Assembly (NCBI GenBank): GCA_937902805.1
Contig: CALEMB010000102.1
Coordinates: 1-64,000, forward strand
Source: an uncultured Bacteroidales bacterium
GTDB taxonomy: Bacteria > Bacteroidota > Bacteroidia > Bacteroidales > F082
Direction: 5' to 3'
Length of the DNA: 64,000 nt
Positions 30,101 to 37,186 of this stretch are shown here, piece after piece (positions within the stretch are counted from its first letter, which is position 1; every line of letters begins with the position of its first letter). The position numbers were made by a program, and so were the translations under genes. Below the pieces are notes generated by a model, which saw nothing but the letters and a program-made list of their open reading frames with translations, was not told the origin of the DNA and ran no database searches.

Positions 30101-33100
30101 CGGTTGCTATGTGCAAGCACATACGAAAAACTATTATCGTTGTGGTATGGATAGACAATGGCAACAATTTAAGAGCGAGAATATTGCGGGACACGAATGT
30201 GCATCGTTTAGCATGGATATGGGATATTTGAGTATCGGTGCTGACGGTTGGAGTCCAAGTGCGCCTATTTATTTTGGCGGTGGCGGAGGTGGCGGTATAG
30301 GAACAGTTCCTATGTCCACTTCAAGCAAACCAGCAGCAACTACAGACGAGTCTTGTACACCATGCGCACTGACTGGTGTTGGAGTACTTAATTCTATAGC
30401 AGGATGTATACCTGGATTAAATGGGGCGAAAAAAGCGGCACAATGTGCAATAACAGGACTTGTCGACGCTGCACTTACTGGATATAAGGACCATCATTCT
30501 GGCGCAAGCGCGAAAGACCAATTGAGGAATCAGGCAATGAATGCGGTTAACACAGCCGAGTGTTTGGTCGAAGCAGTCGGAATTAGCCTTCCTCCTATTG
30601 GTATGTTTAGTTGTGTATACGGTCTTTTGGGTTCTATAAACGACGCTGCCAATAGTTGTTACAGAACAGAAAATGTTCGAAATGGTTCAGTCATACTTAT
30701 TGATCCTCTAATTAATAGCCAGGTAAATTGTGGATTCTATCTCAGACAGTCATTAATTATTGAGAGTGCATACGTTGCCAGTAGACTAAGCGGACACCTT
30801 TTGCAACTGTTCAGAGAGGATGCTTGGCAAGATGAGGAGAACACGGAGGCTTTTCTCAACCGTATTTTGAGTTTGAGCGACCAAAGTGAAGACGGAACCA
30901 TATCCGATGAAGATGCTGATAATCTTGCCACAACGTTTGTCGGCACATCTGTCTCATCTAGCGATATCCGTGGATTCATTCGTAGATGGAACAGAACCAT
31001 TTTATATTGGGATGCAGGTTATTATGAAACTGGAGACGTGCCAGATGGCATGAATTATGATTTCTTAGAATATCCTGAAGAAATATACGAATATGCGAAT
31101 GCAGTTCAGGAGGCATATCAAGAAGCACTTCCAGATTGCGACTTTTTCTATTCTCATTTTCATCCAAGAGATGGAGAAGGAGGGGATGATGAGGATTCTT
31201 TGATTGATGGATTCGTCTATTCAGCGGAATTCGAGATAGAACAGGAAGAAAGCAGTCAAAGCAACAGCGTGTGCGCTCGCGTGACGGTACAATTCTCGCA
31301 GACCATGACCATGACGCGCGAGGCCTTCAACGGCACTTTCTCTGTCCACAACGGCAACGAAGTGAACTCCATCAAGGATATTGACCTCAACTTCGTGGTC
31401 AGAGATACAGAAACGGGTGAGGACTGTACCCACTTGTTCCAAATCAACACCACATCGCTCAACAACATCACGGGCATCGACGGCGATGGCACCTTGGGTG
31501 CTGGCTTGGACGGCACGGCTCTGATACAGTTCATTCCTACAAAGAACGCTGCGCCTACCGCACCTAAGGTATACTCGTTTGGCGGAACATTCGCCTTCTT
31601 GGATCCTTACACGGAGGAAGAAGTCGTGTTCGATTTGTACCCCGTTGAGCTCACCGTCAATCCCAGCCCAGACCTCTATGTCGACTATTTCATGCAGCGC
31701 GACATCTTGGGCGACGACGCTCTCACGGAGGACAAGGTTGAGCCCAGCATTCCTGCCGAACTTGGCGTGCGCATCCACAACAAAGGCATGGGCATGGCCA
31801 AGAACGTGAACCTTGAGACGGCAGAGCCTGAGATTATCGACAACGAGAAAGGCCTCGCCATCGACTTCGCCATGTATGGAGCCTCCTTCAACGGCAATGA
31901 AGCCCAACTCGGTTTGATGAATATCCCGTTCGGCAACATCGAGAGCGGTAGTACCGCAGTGGGTGAATGGCTCTTCACCAGCTCGCTGCTCGGCCATTTC
32001 ATAGCATACGAGGCACATGTGATTCACAACAACAGCTTCGGCAATCCCGAGCTGAGCCTCGTGAGCAGCCTCAGAATCCATGAGCTGATTCATCCGATTC
32101 GTGTATACGGCGATATGGACGACGGCATTAACGACTTCCTTGTGAACGACAATGACGATGCCCATGAAATCCCCGACACTATCCATTTCTCGCAAGGCGG
32201 CAAAACTGGCGTGGGTGTTTTCGACGACATCACCTTTGACCACTATGTGGAGCCTGCCGATACCATAGTTACCCTTACTATGAATCCTTCAAGGATTGGT
32301 TGGAACTATGGTACATGCGACGACCCAGGTGAGGATAAGTACGCGCTGGTAAGCTGCACGAGAGACTTCGACAGTCAGGAGATTCCGCTCCAAAATGTGT
32401 GGCAGACTTTCGTCACGCTGCACGACCAAGCTGACCCGCTCTACGAGAACAAGCTGCATATTGTCGACACACTTTCGAACAATGCCGAAAATGTGACTTA
32501 CACCCTTGTCTATTCTTTGAAGCCTGACCTGCTCGAAGTGGAGGAGATCAGAGGCATTCCAGCCTCGGAAAGCTATATCGATTATCCGCTCACGAGCTTC
32601 CAAGTGAAATTTAACAAGCCTATTTATGACTCCACTTTCACATACGAGGACATGACGCTGAAATGCCAGAACGGCCCGAACCGTATGGATTCCACCGTGG
32701 TCATTACCAAAGTGGCCGATTCGCTCTATAATGTCAATATCGCAGGTCTCACCAACGACACTGGATACTATGTATTGAATGTCAACACATTGAATATCAT
32801 GGACACAAAAGGTTATGGCGGTTATTACGGCAAGCAAGCTTCGTGGGTACAGGTACTAACACAAGTCAACCAAATGATGACCCTGCAGGAAGGATGGAAC
32901 TGGTGGAGCACCTATATTGAGCAGAACGGAATCGATGGACTGACGATGCTGGAGAATAGCATTGGCCATAATGGCTTGACCATCAAGTCGCAAAACAACT
33001 TTATCGACAACTATTATCAGAGCATGGGTGAAGACTATTGGTTTGGTACCATGGAGTGTATCCAAAACGAGGAGAGTTATCTGATTAATGTTGCCGAGAA

Positions 33101-34019
33101 CTGCGCTGTGGCTATGGTGGGCGTGGCGGCGACACCGGAGAACCATCCGATAACGATACAGCCCAATTGGAACTGGACAGGCTATCCCGTAGGCTTCGAG
33201 CAAAGCGTGGAAGAAGCATTGGCCAACTTCACGCCCTCGAGCAATGATATCATCAAAGGACAGGCCGACTTTGCCTCTTATTACGAAGGCTATGGCTGGT
33301 TCCCCGAAGACTTCATGATGACTCCGGGCAAAGGTTACCAGTACCAATCCACCGCCGAGGGCGACCAGACACTGGTCTATTCCGGAAACAACAATAGAGC
33401 CACAACATCTCACCAGGAGCAGACCCGTTTCTGGAACACAAACGTCCATGCCTATCCTAACAACCTCAACATCATTGCCGTTGTCACGGTAGATAGTTTG
33501 GAGCAAAGGAATAACAAGTTGGAGTTGGGCATCTTCGTGAATGGTGAGTGTCGCGGTAGCGCACGGCTGAGACATTTCGGCCCGCTTGACCGGTATTTTG
33601 CCATGCTGACCGTGTCGGGAGAGGCGGAAGAAGATCTTGCATTTGCATTGGTCGATATTGAAAGTGGTGAGAAGGTCACCGATTGCGACAATCTGCTCAC
33701 CTTTAGGAAGGATATCGTCGTGGGCACTTTAGACGAGCCTTACATTGTCAGGTTTAACACCGTTATGGGAGCAGACCAAGAGACCGTTATGATGCTCTAT
33801 CCCAACCCAGTGAAGCAAGACCATTCCTTCTCCCTCGATATTCCTGATGAAATCCTGAAAGAAATCATCATTATGGATATGTTGGGTGCCAGGGTGCGGC
33901 ATCATTATGGCGCATTGAAGCCCAATGACATTAAGGGATTGCCTGTGGCAGGGGTTTACCTCGTCAAGGCTGTCTCGCAGACAGGCCATGTCTATTATGG
34001 GAGATTGATAGTAGAATAA
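24162..34019 (+). CDS. giant T9SS-secreted multidomain protein with three cohesin-like domains
   Basis: 3285 residues. Signal peptide 1-22. Three cohesin-like domains (about 23-150, 256-380 and 486-616; pattern PITVTNCNGVAAISLVLDFD...YTGYE...FTWA) alternate with three Ig-like domains (about 153-253, 387-480 and 619-716; YQW...NGYRYRCVVSG). Six InlB-B/Flg_new-like repeats of about 72 residues follow (721-1158; motif FVNWTENG...NLVAHF). Then come two Cys-containing repeats (about 1160-1253; SGVYYDTLTS.HGCDSI), an FN3-like domain, further beta-sandwiches, a Gly-rich stretch near 2040, a helical insert (about 1960-2350), a GWNWWS domain near 2905 and a T9SS tail (YPNPVKQDHSF...GVYLVK). It follows the previous gene by 6 nt and is surely cotranscribed. 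It may be a surface scaffold or adhesin; no enzymatic domain was seen. Confidence 0.85.
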   Translation: MTRKNKILVLLCCLFPWMWAAAQTVNTTAGSGGICPGEEITIPITVTNCNGVAAISLVLDFDNTKVTYDGYQNVNSTLAGMLVNQSNGTIYMTWANMSAIDLGNGTLVELRFTSTGVSGNANLSWNTSQCEYSGVSGTPLPANYTNGTVNVYAVPSISSHPTSFTLTEGNSSYFQVSVSGQGPSYQWQILPPGESTWLDLGNDSHHSGATNYRLYVNNVTMAMNGNRYRCVVSGTCGSPVTSRIATLTVNQYVPTIATSLGTVTTCFDQVFSIPVNVTNCNNVGAISLVLEYNANLVTYVGYENANPELSNGYMRVNASNGRVYFTWATSSQALQMGNGQLISFAFRSAAGNSQLTWITDQCEYSNPSGQSIPASYSNSNLTIYYPPTITSQPSNRSVMEGSNTSFSINATGNNLAYQWKMSQDNGISWETLSNGGHYSGVNSSTLYINDVLYTMDGYRYRCEVSGTCEPSVVSNYATLAVEMQMSNIQTTAGSLNTCTQTSFGIPISVTNCNRVGAISLALAYDNTKLTYTGYEGVNPALANGMLQVNAVNGTVFISWASVEGANVGNSNLLTLNFTAQATGSSNLTWNTNYCEYANPRGAVFPATFVNGTVTVGDMSFQITSQPVDQTVTMGESTNFNVEVSGTTSGFQWQVSTDGGSSWNNVIVGNGEHYSNPNSHQLGVSSTTLEMNGYRYRCVISGSCGVQYSSSAILTVNLPPNYYEITLAVDPEEGGTVTGAGAHIENTPCTVVATPAVGYNFVNWTENGVEVSNEASYTFIPTANRNLVAHFTLQEITISVSANPMGAGTLNGGGTYLYGSHVLLTAIPITGSVFDNWTENGEVVSTNQSISFTAEADRTLVANFSVQQINIAATPVPAGNGSVEGSGVYAYGSTVTLVAHAGEGFEFSNWTENGLVISSNDTLSFTAEDDRNLEAHFVTQSLTITTAVDPEIGGTVTGAGTYEYGDPVLLTATPIGTAEFIEWRENGQQVSDQPTYSFNAYTDRHLVAHFNVTVNITATTQPEESGVITGSGTYTYGHTATLSTSPNTGYSFVNWTESDTVYSTTTTISLTAYENRSFVAHYDSIMHHVSVASNSEVAGWVSGGGDFIEGSQVMVSAHPNNQFDFVRWTENNQTVSVNPNYSFQIWGDRDLMAEFERHITDTTAASCVAFEWHGHTYTSNGIYYDTLTSYVGVDSIVALHLTLYPTILIEEDRFVCDSASILWHGKTLTNSGVYYDTLTSIHGCDSIHELTLQIHRIPVGDFTFMTPTDNDEITTMPLTLAWNSVPGATQYDLYLWDINDPEPETPYRPNLSSSYTTVSALMNYHTYNWYVVARNACHEQTSEIHSFHLNVTPNISVSQNSLDFGEVTLNQTSNKNLTVTGYYLGYEVDVQITGEDANAYSYTTASGWNGYSGGILVVSFNPTMPKFEYNANLVIISGDLTQTVSLIGSVANLFTFNTVVDEDVFSMGSTIPIHGSVFNWENAPAADIEMEVTVTVMNMRRTIMTQTDADGLFTVEFEPMPTESGYYTVNSGRVGHYSTAVHDEFNIPGMVAASNDFKTCLVDQGWSKTDSIRIRNKSNLPLTHIQLTALTTIEGCSWSASPVSLGGLEEGYLVYTISGSELTEGNQYQELKLKATSAEGAEMQFSVWYYCKAARGNLDVWPNMLTTTMTKGQSKIVDVMLVNGGTSETGSITVELPNENWLSLVGSNTMSSIPVNDTAYFSLRLSPSEDIDLVQYTGSVVIHSERGDDKVMYYNINAISESTGAILVDATDEYTYNTNGGHGPHLAGAFVTITNYYSLETVAQGYTDENGLFHVQGYTDRNGQRTEGLPEGYYRVKVTADRHDEYVNNISVGAGSTTRVNAFMQYQAITYSWDVQPTEIEDEYTFELVTVFETNVPKPVITIDHTSTRDLEYGETDNFSLIITNHGLITAYENTITLDQMDEYSFVPLWDFIDSIPAQTTVIVPCQYTHLEPGRNYNRSGGCYVQAHTKNYYRCGMDRQWQQFKSENIAGHECASFSMDMGYLSIGADGWSPSAPIYFGGGGGGGIGTVPMSTSSKPAATTDESCTPCALTGVGVLNSIAGCIPGLNGAKKAAQCAITGLVDAALTGYKDHHSGASAKDQLRNQAMNAVNTAECLVEAVGISLPPIGMFSCVYGLLGSINDAANSCYRTENVRNGSVILIDPLINSQVNCGFYLRQSLIIESAYVASRLSGHLLQLFREDAWQDEENTEAFLNRILSLSDQSEDGTISDEDADNLATTFVGTSVSSSDIRGFIRRWNRTILYWDAGYYETGDVPDGMNYDFLEYPEEIYEYANAVQEAYQEALPDCDFFYSHFHPRDGEGGDDEDSLIDGFVYSAEFEIEQEESSQSNSVCARVTVQFSQTMTMTREAFNGTFSVHNGNEVNSIKDIDLNFVVRDTETGEDCTHLFQINTTSLNNITGIDGDGTLGAGLDGTALIQFIPTKNAAPTAPKVYSFGGTFAFLDPYTEEEVVFDLYPVELTVNPSPDLYVDYFMQRDILGDDALTEDKVEPSIPAELGVRIHNKGMGMAKNVNLETAEPEIIDNEKGLAIDFAMYGASFNGNEAQLGLMNIPFGNIESGSTAVGEWLFTSSLLGHFIAYEAHVIHNNSFGNPELSLVSSLRIHELIHPIRVYGDMDDGINDFLVNDNDDAHEIPDTIHFSQGGKTGVGVFDDITFDHYVEPADTIVTLTMNPSRIGWNYGTCDDPGEDKYALVSCTRDFDSQEIPLQNVWQTFVTLHDQADPLYENKLHIVDTLSNNAENVTYTLVYSLKPDLLEVEEIRGIPASESYIDYPLTSFQVKFNKPIYDSTFTYEDMTLKCQNGPNRMDSTVVITKVADSLYNVNIAGLTNDTGYYVLNVNTLNIMDTKGYGGYYGKQASWVQVLTQVNQMMTLQEGWNWWSTYIEQNGIDGLTMLENSIGHNGLTIKSQNNFIDNYYQSMGEDYWFGTMECIQNEESYLINVAENCAVAMVGVAATPENHPITIQPNWNWTGYPVGFEQSVEEALANFTPSSNDIIKGQADFASYYEGYGWFPEDFMMTPGKGYQYQSTAEGDQTLVYSGNNNRATTSHQEQTRFWNTNVHAYPNNLNIIAVVTVDSLEQRNNKLELGIFVNGECRGSARLRHFGPLDRYFAMLTVSGEAEEDLAFALVDIESGEKVTDCDNLLTFRKDIVVGTLDEPYIVRFNTVMGADQETVMMLYPNPVKQDHSFSLDIPDEILKEIIIMDMLGARVRHHYGALKPNDIKGLPVAGVYLVKAVSQTGHVYYGRLIVE

Positions 34020-34047
34020 TACGAGTAACAATCAATAAGGTTTTAAT

Positions 34048-35937
34048 ATGAAAAAAGGAGTTTTAATTCTATTTTGTCTTGCAATGATGGGTTTGGCGAC
34101 GGCTCAACAGCAAGGCAACCACTGGACGCCCATCGGAGGCACCCAGTTTAACATGACGGTAAAAGGTGTCATTGTGATTGACGGGGTGCAACAGAGCGAT
34201 GACATGCTTGAGATTGGTGCCTTTTGCGGCAATGAATGCCGAGGAAGTCGACGCGCCACCTTGTTTCCACCCACAGGTGAATACGTGGTGCCGATTGCTG
34301 TGGTGAGTAATGCTTACGACGGCGAAGTCATTACATTCCGCATCTACGACCATGCGCAGCAGCAGGAACTCGACCTTGTTAGTGAAAGCACACTGGATTT
34401 TGTGTACAACACGAATGCGGGCGAAATGGGTAACTGGTTCCAATTTGTCTTTACGACACCGGTAACGGCCTTCCATTTCATTACTGCTGGTGCGTGGAGC
34501 AATGCCTCCAATTGGGAAGGCGGTACCTTGCCTAGTGAAAGCGACGAGGTGTTCATCGATGCGGCTTGCCAACTCGACATAAACACAAGCGTGGGTGTAC
34601 TGACCGTTTCCAACGGCCAGTCACTCACTTTGCAATCTGGCAGGACGCTGTCTGTTTCAGGCAACTTGACCAACACCGCCGTTTCAGGCTTGGTCATCAA
34701 GGATGGTGCACAACTCATCAACGCTTCTGAACATGTTGCAGCGACAATGGAGAAAGACATCATCGCATATACCAACACCAATAATGCGGACGGTTGGTAC
34801 ACTATCGCTTCGCCGATGGATGCGATGCCCATTGCGGGCAGTAGTTTCCTCAGGGAGCATTACGACCTCTATCGTTTTAACGAGAGGAACCTGAACCATG
34901 ACGAATGGGAAAACTACAAGACCGAGCATGCCGACTTTACGGCTTTTGAGAACGGTCGGGGCTATCTGTATGCCAACAGCAACACGTTCTCGCCTGCTTT
35001 CACGGGTACGCTGAATGCCACCGATGTCAATTGTCATCTGACTTGCACCGATAGGCCCGATGCTATGAGAGGCTTCAACCTCATCGGCAATCCATTCCCT
35101 CATGTCATATACAAAGGTGTTGGTGGAGCCATTGACAATGAACGCTTGGCCTCGGGCTATTATACCCTCGCCAACGAGGGTGTTTGGCATGTGCACACCT
35201 TTGAGGATGCCATTCAACCTGGTCAGGGAATCCTGGTGAAGACCATTGGCGCAATGGATTTGACCATTGCCAAGAGCACCACGGCGGCCAATAAGGAAAC
35301 CAGTGCCAGTAAGGCAGGAATGAGTCGTATGGATATCGGCATTTCGGGCAGCAGCGGACAAGACCGCGCTTTCGTGTATTTCACTAGTGGCATCGGCTTG
35401 AACAAGATGGTTAACTTTGCGCAACAGGCACCAAGCCTCTGGATACACGATAACGGTAACAACTATGCCATCGCCCATGTTGACAGCGGTTACGAGTCGT
35501 TGGACCTTTACTTCCACAACACAAATAGCGGCAACTTCACACTGAACGTAAACGCTGTTGATACCAACTTCAACTATCTCCAGTTGACTGATCGTGTTAC
35601 AGGTACGACGGTTGACCTGCTCCAGCATTCTAGTTACACGTTCCATGCTACTGGACATGAGTATGAAGCACGTTTCGTCATTACCTTCAAATTGGCGACA
35701 GATGTGGATGAACACCAACAGCAAACCTTCTGCTTTGTCAAGAATGATGTGTTGCATCTCCTCACGGAAGGCCAAGGCGGCCAACTGGCGATGGTGGATG
35801 TTTTAGGCCGTACGGTGAAGTCGGTGAAACTGGACGGGAACACCTGTTCCGTTGCCGATTTGCCCAGCGGTGTCTATATCGTCCGTTTTGAAGGCAGGAC
35901 AACCAATTTGGTTCAGAAAGTAGTTATTAACCATTAA
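34048..35937 (+). CDS. T9SS-secreted surface protein
   Basis: 629 residues with a signal peptide (MKKGVLILFCLAMMGLATAQ). Residues about 24-140 form a module with the pattern LEIGAFCGNECRGSRRA, which also occurs near the C-terminus of the preceding 3285-residue protein (LELGIFVNGECRGSARL). A central region resembles the cell-surface proteins with AGAWSNASNWEGGTLPSESDEVFIDA (about 145-230). The end (LAMVDVLGRTVKSVKL ... PSGVYIVRFEG) is a T9SS sorting tail without the usual YPNP start. It lies 28 nt after the giant gene and is likely in the same operon. Molecular function unknown. Confidence 0.82.
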   Translation: MKKGVLILFCLAMMGLATAQQQGNHWTPIGGTQFNMTVKGVIVIDGVQQSDDMLEIGAFCGNECRGSRRATLFPPTGEYVVPIAVVSNAYDGEVITFRIYDHAQQQELDLVSESTLDFVYNTNAGEMGNWFQFVFTTPVTAFHFITAGAWSNASNWEGGTLPSESDEVFIDAACQLDINTSVGVLTVSNGQSLTLQSGRTLSVSGNLTNTAVSGLVIKDGAQLINASEHVAATMEKDIIAYTNTNNADGWYTIASPMDAMPIAGSSFLREHYDLYRFNERNLNHDEWENYKTEHADFTAFENGRGYLYANSNTFSPAFTGTLNATDVNCHLTCTDRPDAMRGFNLIGNPFPHVIYKGVGGAIDNERLASGYYTLANEGVWHVHTFEDAIQPGQGILVKTIGAMDLTIAKSTTAANKETSASKAGMSRMDIGISGSSGQDRAFVYFTSGIGLNKMVNFAQQAPSLWIHDNGNNYAIAHVDSGYESLDLYFHNTNSGNFTLNVNAVDTNFNYLQLTDRVTGTTVDLLQHSSYTFHATGHEYEARFVITFKLATDVDEHQQQTFCFVKNDVLHLLTEGQGGQLAMVDVLGRTVKSVKLDGNTCSVADLPSGVYIVRFEGRTTNLVQKVVINH

Positions 35938-35948
35938 ATGCAAGAGAT

Positions 35949-36248
35949 ATGAAAAAGACGATGTTAGTATTGGCCATAACTTTAGGCCTGTGTGCAAATG
36001 CCTATTCGCAATATTTTGTATCCGTAGACAAGCATAACAATAAAGGTCTGTTTTGCAGAGGAATAGTGGGTGATGAGTTGTATTATGGTGCTGGTTTGGA
36101 TCGCTATTTTAACAATAACGATTTGCCGCTTTTGCCTTTCCACGATCTTGAGGACGACCAATCCGCCACGCCGATTGGTTCGGGAGCATTGCTACTATTA
36201 GCTTTTGGCGCGACTTATGCCGTCGCCAAAAAACGTTGCGAAAAATAA
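35949..36248 (+). CDS. small exported peptide with C-terminal membrane/sorting-like signal
   Basis: 99 residues, starting 11 nt after the previous stop. N-terminal signal peptide (MKKTMLVLAITLGLCANAYS). A short acidic centre with Tyr and Asn residues. The C-terminus is a three-part signal: TPIGSG, a hydrophobic stretch ALLLLAFGATYAVA, and the basic tail KKRCEK. This layout resembles C-terminal protein-sorting signals and could place the peptide in the inner membrane or hand it to a processing enzyme. No homologous family was recognised. It is the last gene of the surface operon; a palindromic terminator follows. Confidence 0.7.
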   Translation: MKKTMLVLAITLGLCANAYSQYFVSVDKHNNKGLFCRGIVGDELYYGAGLDRYFNNNDLPLLPFHDLEDDQSATPIGSGALLLLAFGATYAVAKKRCEK

Positions 36249-36281
36249 GTTAGACATCCTCATACCATTTCGCAATGTCAG

Positions 36282-36319
36282 TAGAGACGCAAAATTTTGC
36301 GTCTCTATTGTTTTTATAT
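36282..36319 (+). terminator. 26-bp perfect palindrome with T-rich tail
   Basis: TAGAGACGCAAAA (36282-36294) is followed directly by its exact reverse complement (36295-36307), then TTGTTTTTAT. It would fold into a 13-bp hairpin with a U-rich tail, 33 nt after the stop of the 99-residue gene, and probably ends the surface operon. It belongs to the same repeat family as 13871-13918. Confidence 0.7.
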
Positions 36320-36435
36320 GGGGCGTTGGTCTTTCTCTCTGTGATTTTAACTGCAACATCTGCAACAACTGCAACAACGGTGGGGTAGGGGAGGGGCTTG
36401 AAGGGAAAAAGTATGATGGGAAATGGAGGGAGCAA

Positions 36436-36490
36436 ACCGAAACTCAACCGAGACTTTACCGAAACTTTACCGAAACTCAACTGAGACTTT
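36436..36490. repeat. 11-bp tandem repeat, five units
   Basis: Units ACCGAAACTCA, ACCGAGACTTT, ACCGAAACTTT, ACCGAAACTCA and ACTGAGACTTT follow without gaps. No gene is seen in 36320-36519. Confidence 0.8.
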
Positions 36491-36519
36491 ACCCTCACTT
36501 GATGGAAACATCATAGAGA

Positions 36520-36702
36520 CTACATCGAGGGTTTGTCAGTGTTATCATGGACCTGTGTCGGAGCTGTGTCGGAGCTGTGTTGGAGCTCTCCTTCCCTTTC
36601 CTTCCGATTGCTAATGCGCTGCACGACTTTGGCCAATATCGCCCAAAGCACAAAGAACGCCACTACGGCGAGCACCCATACGATGATTAATTCAGTTACC
36701 AT
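36520..36702 (-). CDS. small single-pass membrane protein, unknown
   Basis: 60 residues from the ATG at 36702; an upstream in-frame ATG at 36732 would overlap the promoter. One membrane helix near the N-terminus (ELIIVWVLAVVAFFVLWAIL) is followed by a basic and then polar tail. A good TATCTTTG -7 element lies about 28 nt upstream, which supports a real gene. The tail is encoded by an 11-bp tandem array (36553-36585), so its sequence may vary between strains. No family recognised. Confidence 0.55.
   Translation of the reverse strand: MVTELIIVWVLAVVAFFVLWAILAKVVQRISNRKEREGELQHSSDTAPTQVHDNTDKPSM
36553..36585. repeat. 11-bp tandem repeat, three units
   Basis: CTGTGTCGGAG, CTGTGTCGGAG, CTGTGTTGGAG. 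It lies within the 3' part of the small minus-strand gene. Because 11 is not a multiple of 3, gain or loss of a unit would shift the frame of the tail. Confidence 0.75.
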
Positions 36703-36729
36703 GTTACACCTATTATTAATATTAAGCGG

Positions 36730-36737
36730 CAAAGATA
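36730..36737 (-). promoter_or_regulatory. -7 element of the 60-residue membrane protein gene
   Basis: Minus strand TATCTTTG, matching TAnnTTTG. The predicted start lies about 20 nt before the ATG at 36702. Confidence 0.5.
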
Positions 36738-36797
36738 CGAAAAACCGTTCGCGACAGGATGGAAAAACCTGTTTTGAGAAGAAAAATCACCTGAAAA

Positions 36798-36829
36798 TTT
36801 GCAGAATTGCAAAAAGAGCCTTACATTTG
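36798..36829 (+). promoter_or_regulatory. consensus Bacteroidota promoter for the 109-residue gene
   Basis: TTTG (36798-36801), a 20-nt spacer, then TACATTTG (36822-36829). Both elements and the spacing fit the -33/-7 consensus; this is the best complete match in the window. Predicted start about 36833, leader about 24 nt. Confidence 0.75.
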
Positions 36830-36856
36830 CACCATAAATTAAAACCAAATCTGATT

Positions 36857-37186
36857 ATGAATTACAACTCAAGCCCTGTCCACACCCTTTATGATAACGA
36901 AACTTTGAAGCACCTGATTGAAGTTATTGTTGAGAAGAGCGACGCCCCGGCCGGCATCACTTTCCTTAACTTGTGCAACCAGGTTCGTCAGCAGGCCATC
37001 CGCGACCGCGCTCTTGCCGACCTTGCGAACACGGTGTATAACTGCGAAGAACTTGCTCCCGAGGAACAGGTTCGCGTCAGCCGTTTGCTGTGGGAACTTA
37101 TCTGGGAGCACAAGGTGTTTTTGCTCTTCGGACGCAGTCCGCTGCTTGGCTTGAGCAACGGTGAGGACCGTTTCGTGAAGTATTGA
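36857..37186 (+). CDS. conserved small cytoplasmic protein, unknown function
   Basis: 109 residues from the ATG at 36857; further upstream in-frame codons lie before the predicted transcription start. Mostly helical and soluble by composition (LKHLIEVIVEKSDAPAGITFLNLCNQVRQQAI), with no signal peptide or known motif. It has a strong consensus promoter and two terminators, so it is a well-isolated single gene just upstream of the ribosomal superoperon. Function not recognised. Confidence 0.75.
   Translation: MNYNSSPVHTLYDNETLKHLIEVIVEKSDAPAGITFLNLCNQVRQQAIRDRALADLANTVYNCEELAPEEQVRVSRLLWELIWEHKVFLLFGRSPLLGLSNGEDRFVKY

Noticed and set aside
24162..34019. Possible polymorphic toxin, from the Gly-rich stretch and helical insert
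   Set aside because: No toxin domain at the C-terminus, no immunity gene next to it, and the protein ends in a normal T9SS tail.
36282..36307. Possible CRISPR-like repeat or attachment site
   Set aside because: Only a single palindrome at this place, with no spacers, no cas genes and no integrase.
36533..36856. Longer reading frame upstream of the 109-residue gene
   Set aside because: The upstream part precedes the consensus promoter at 36798-36829 and has no coding character.
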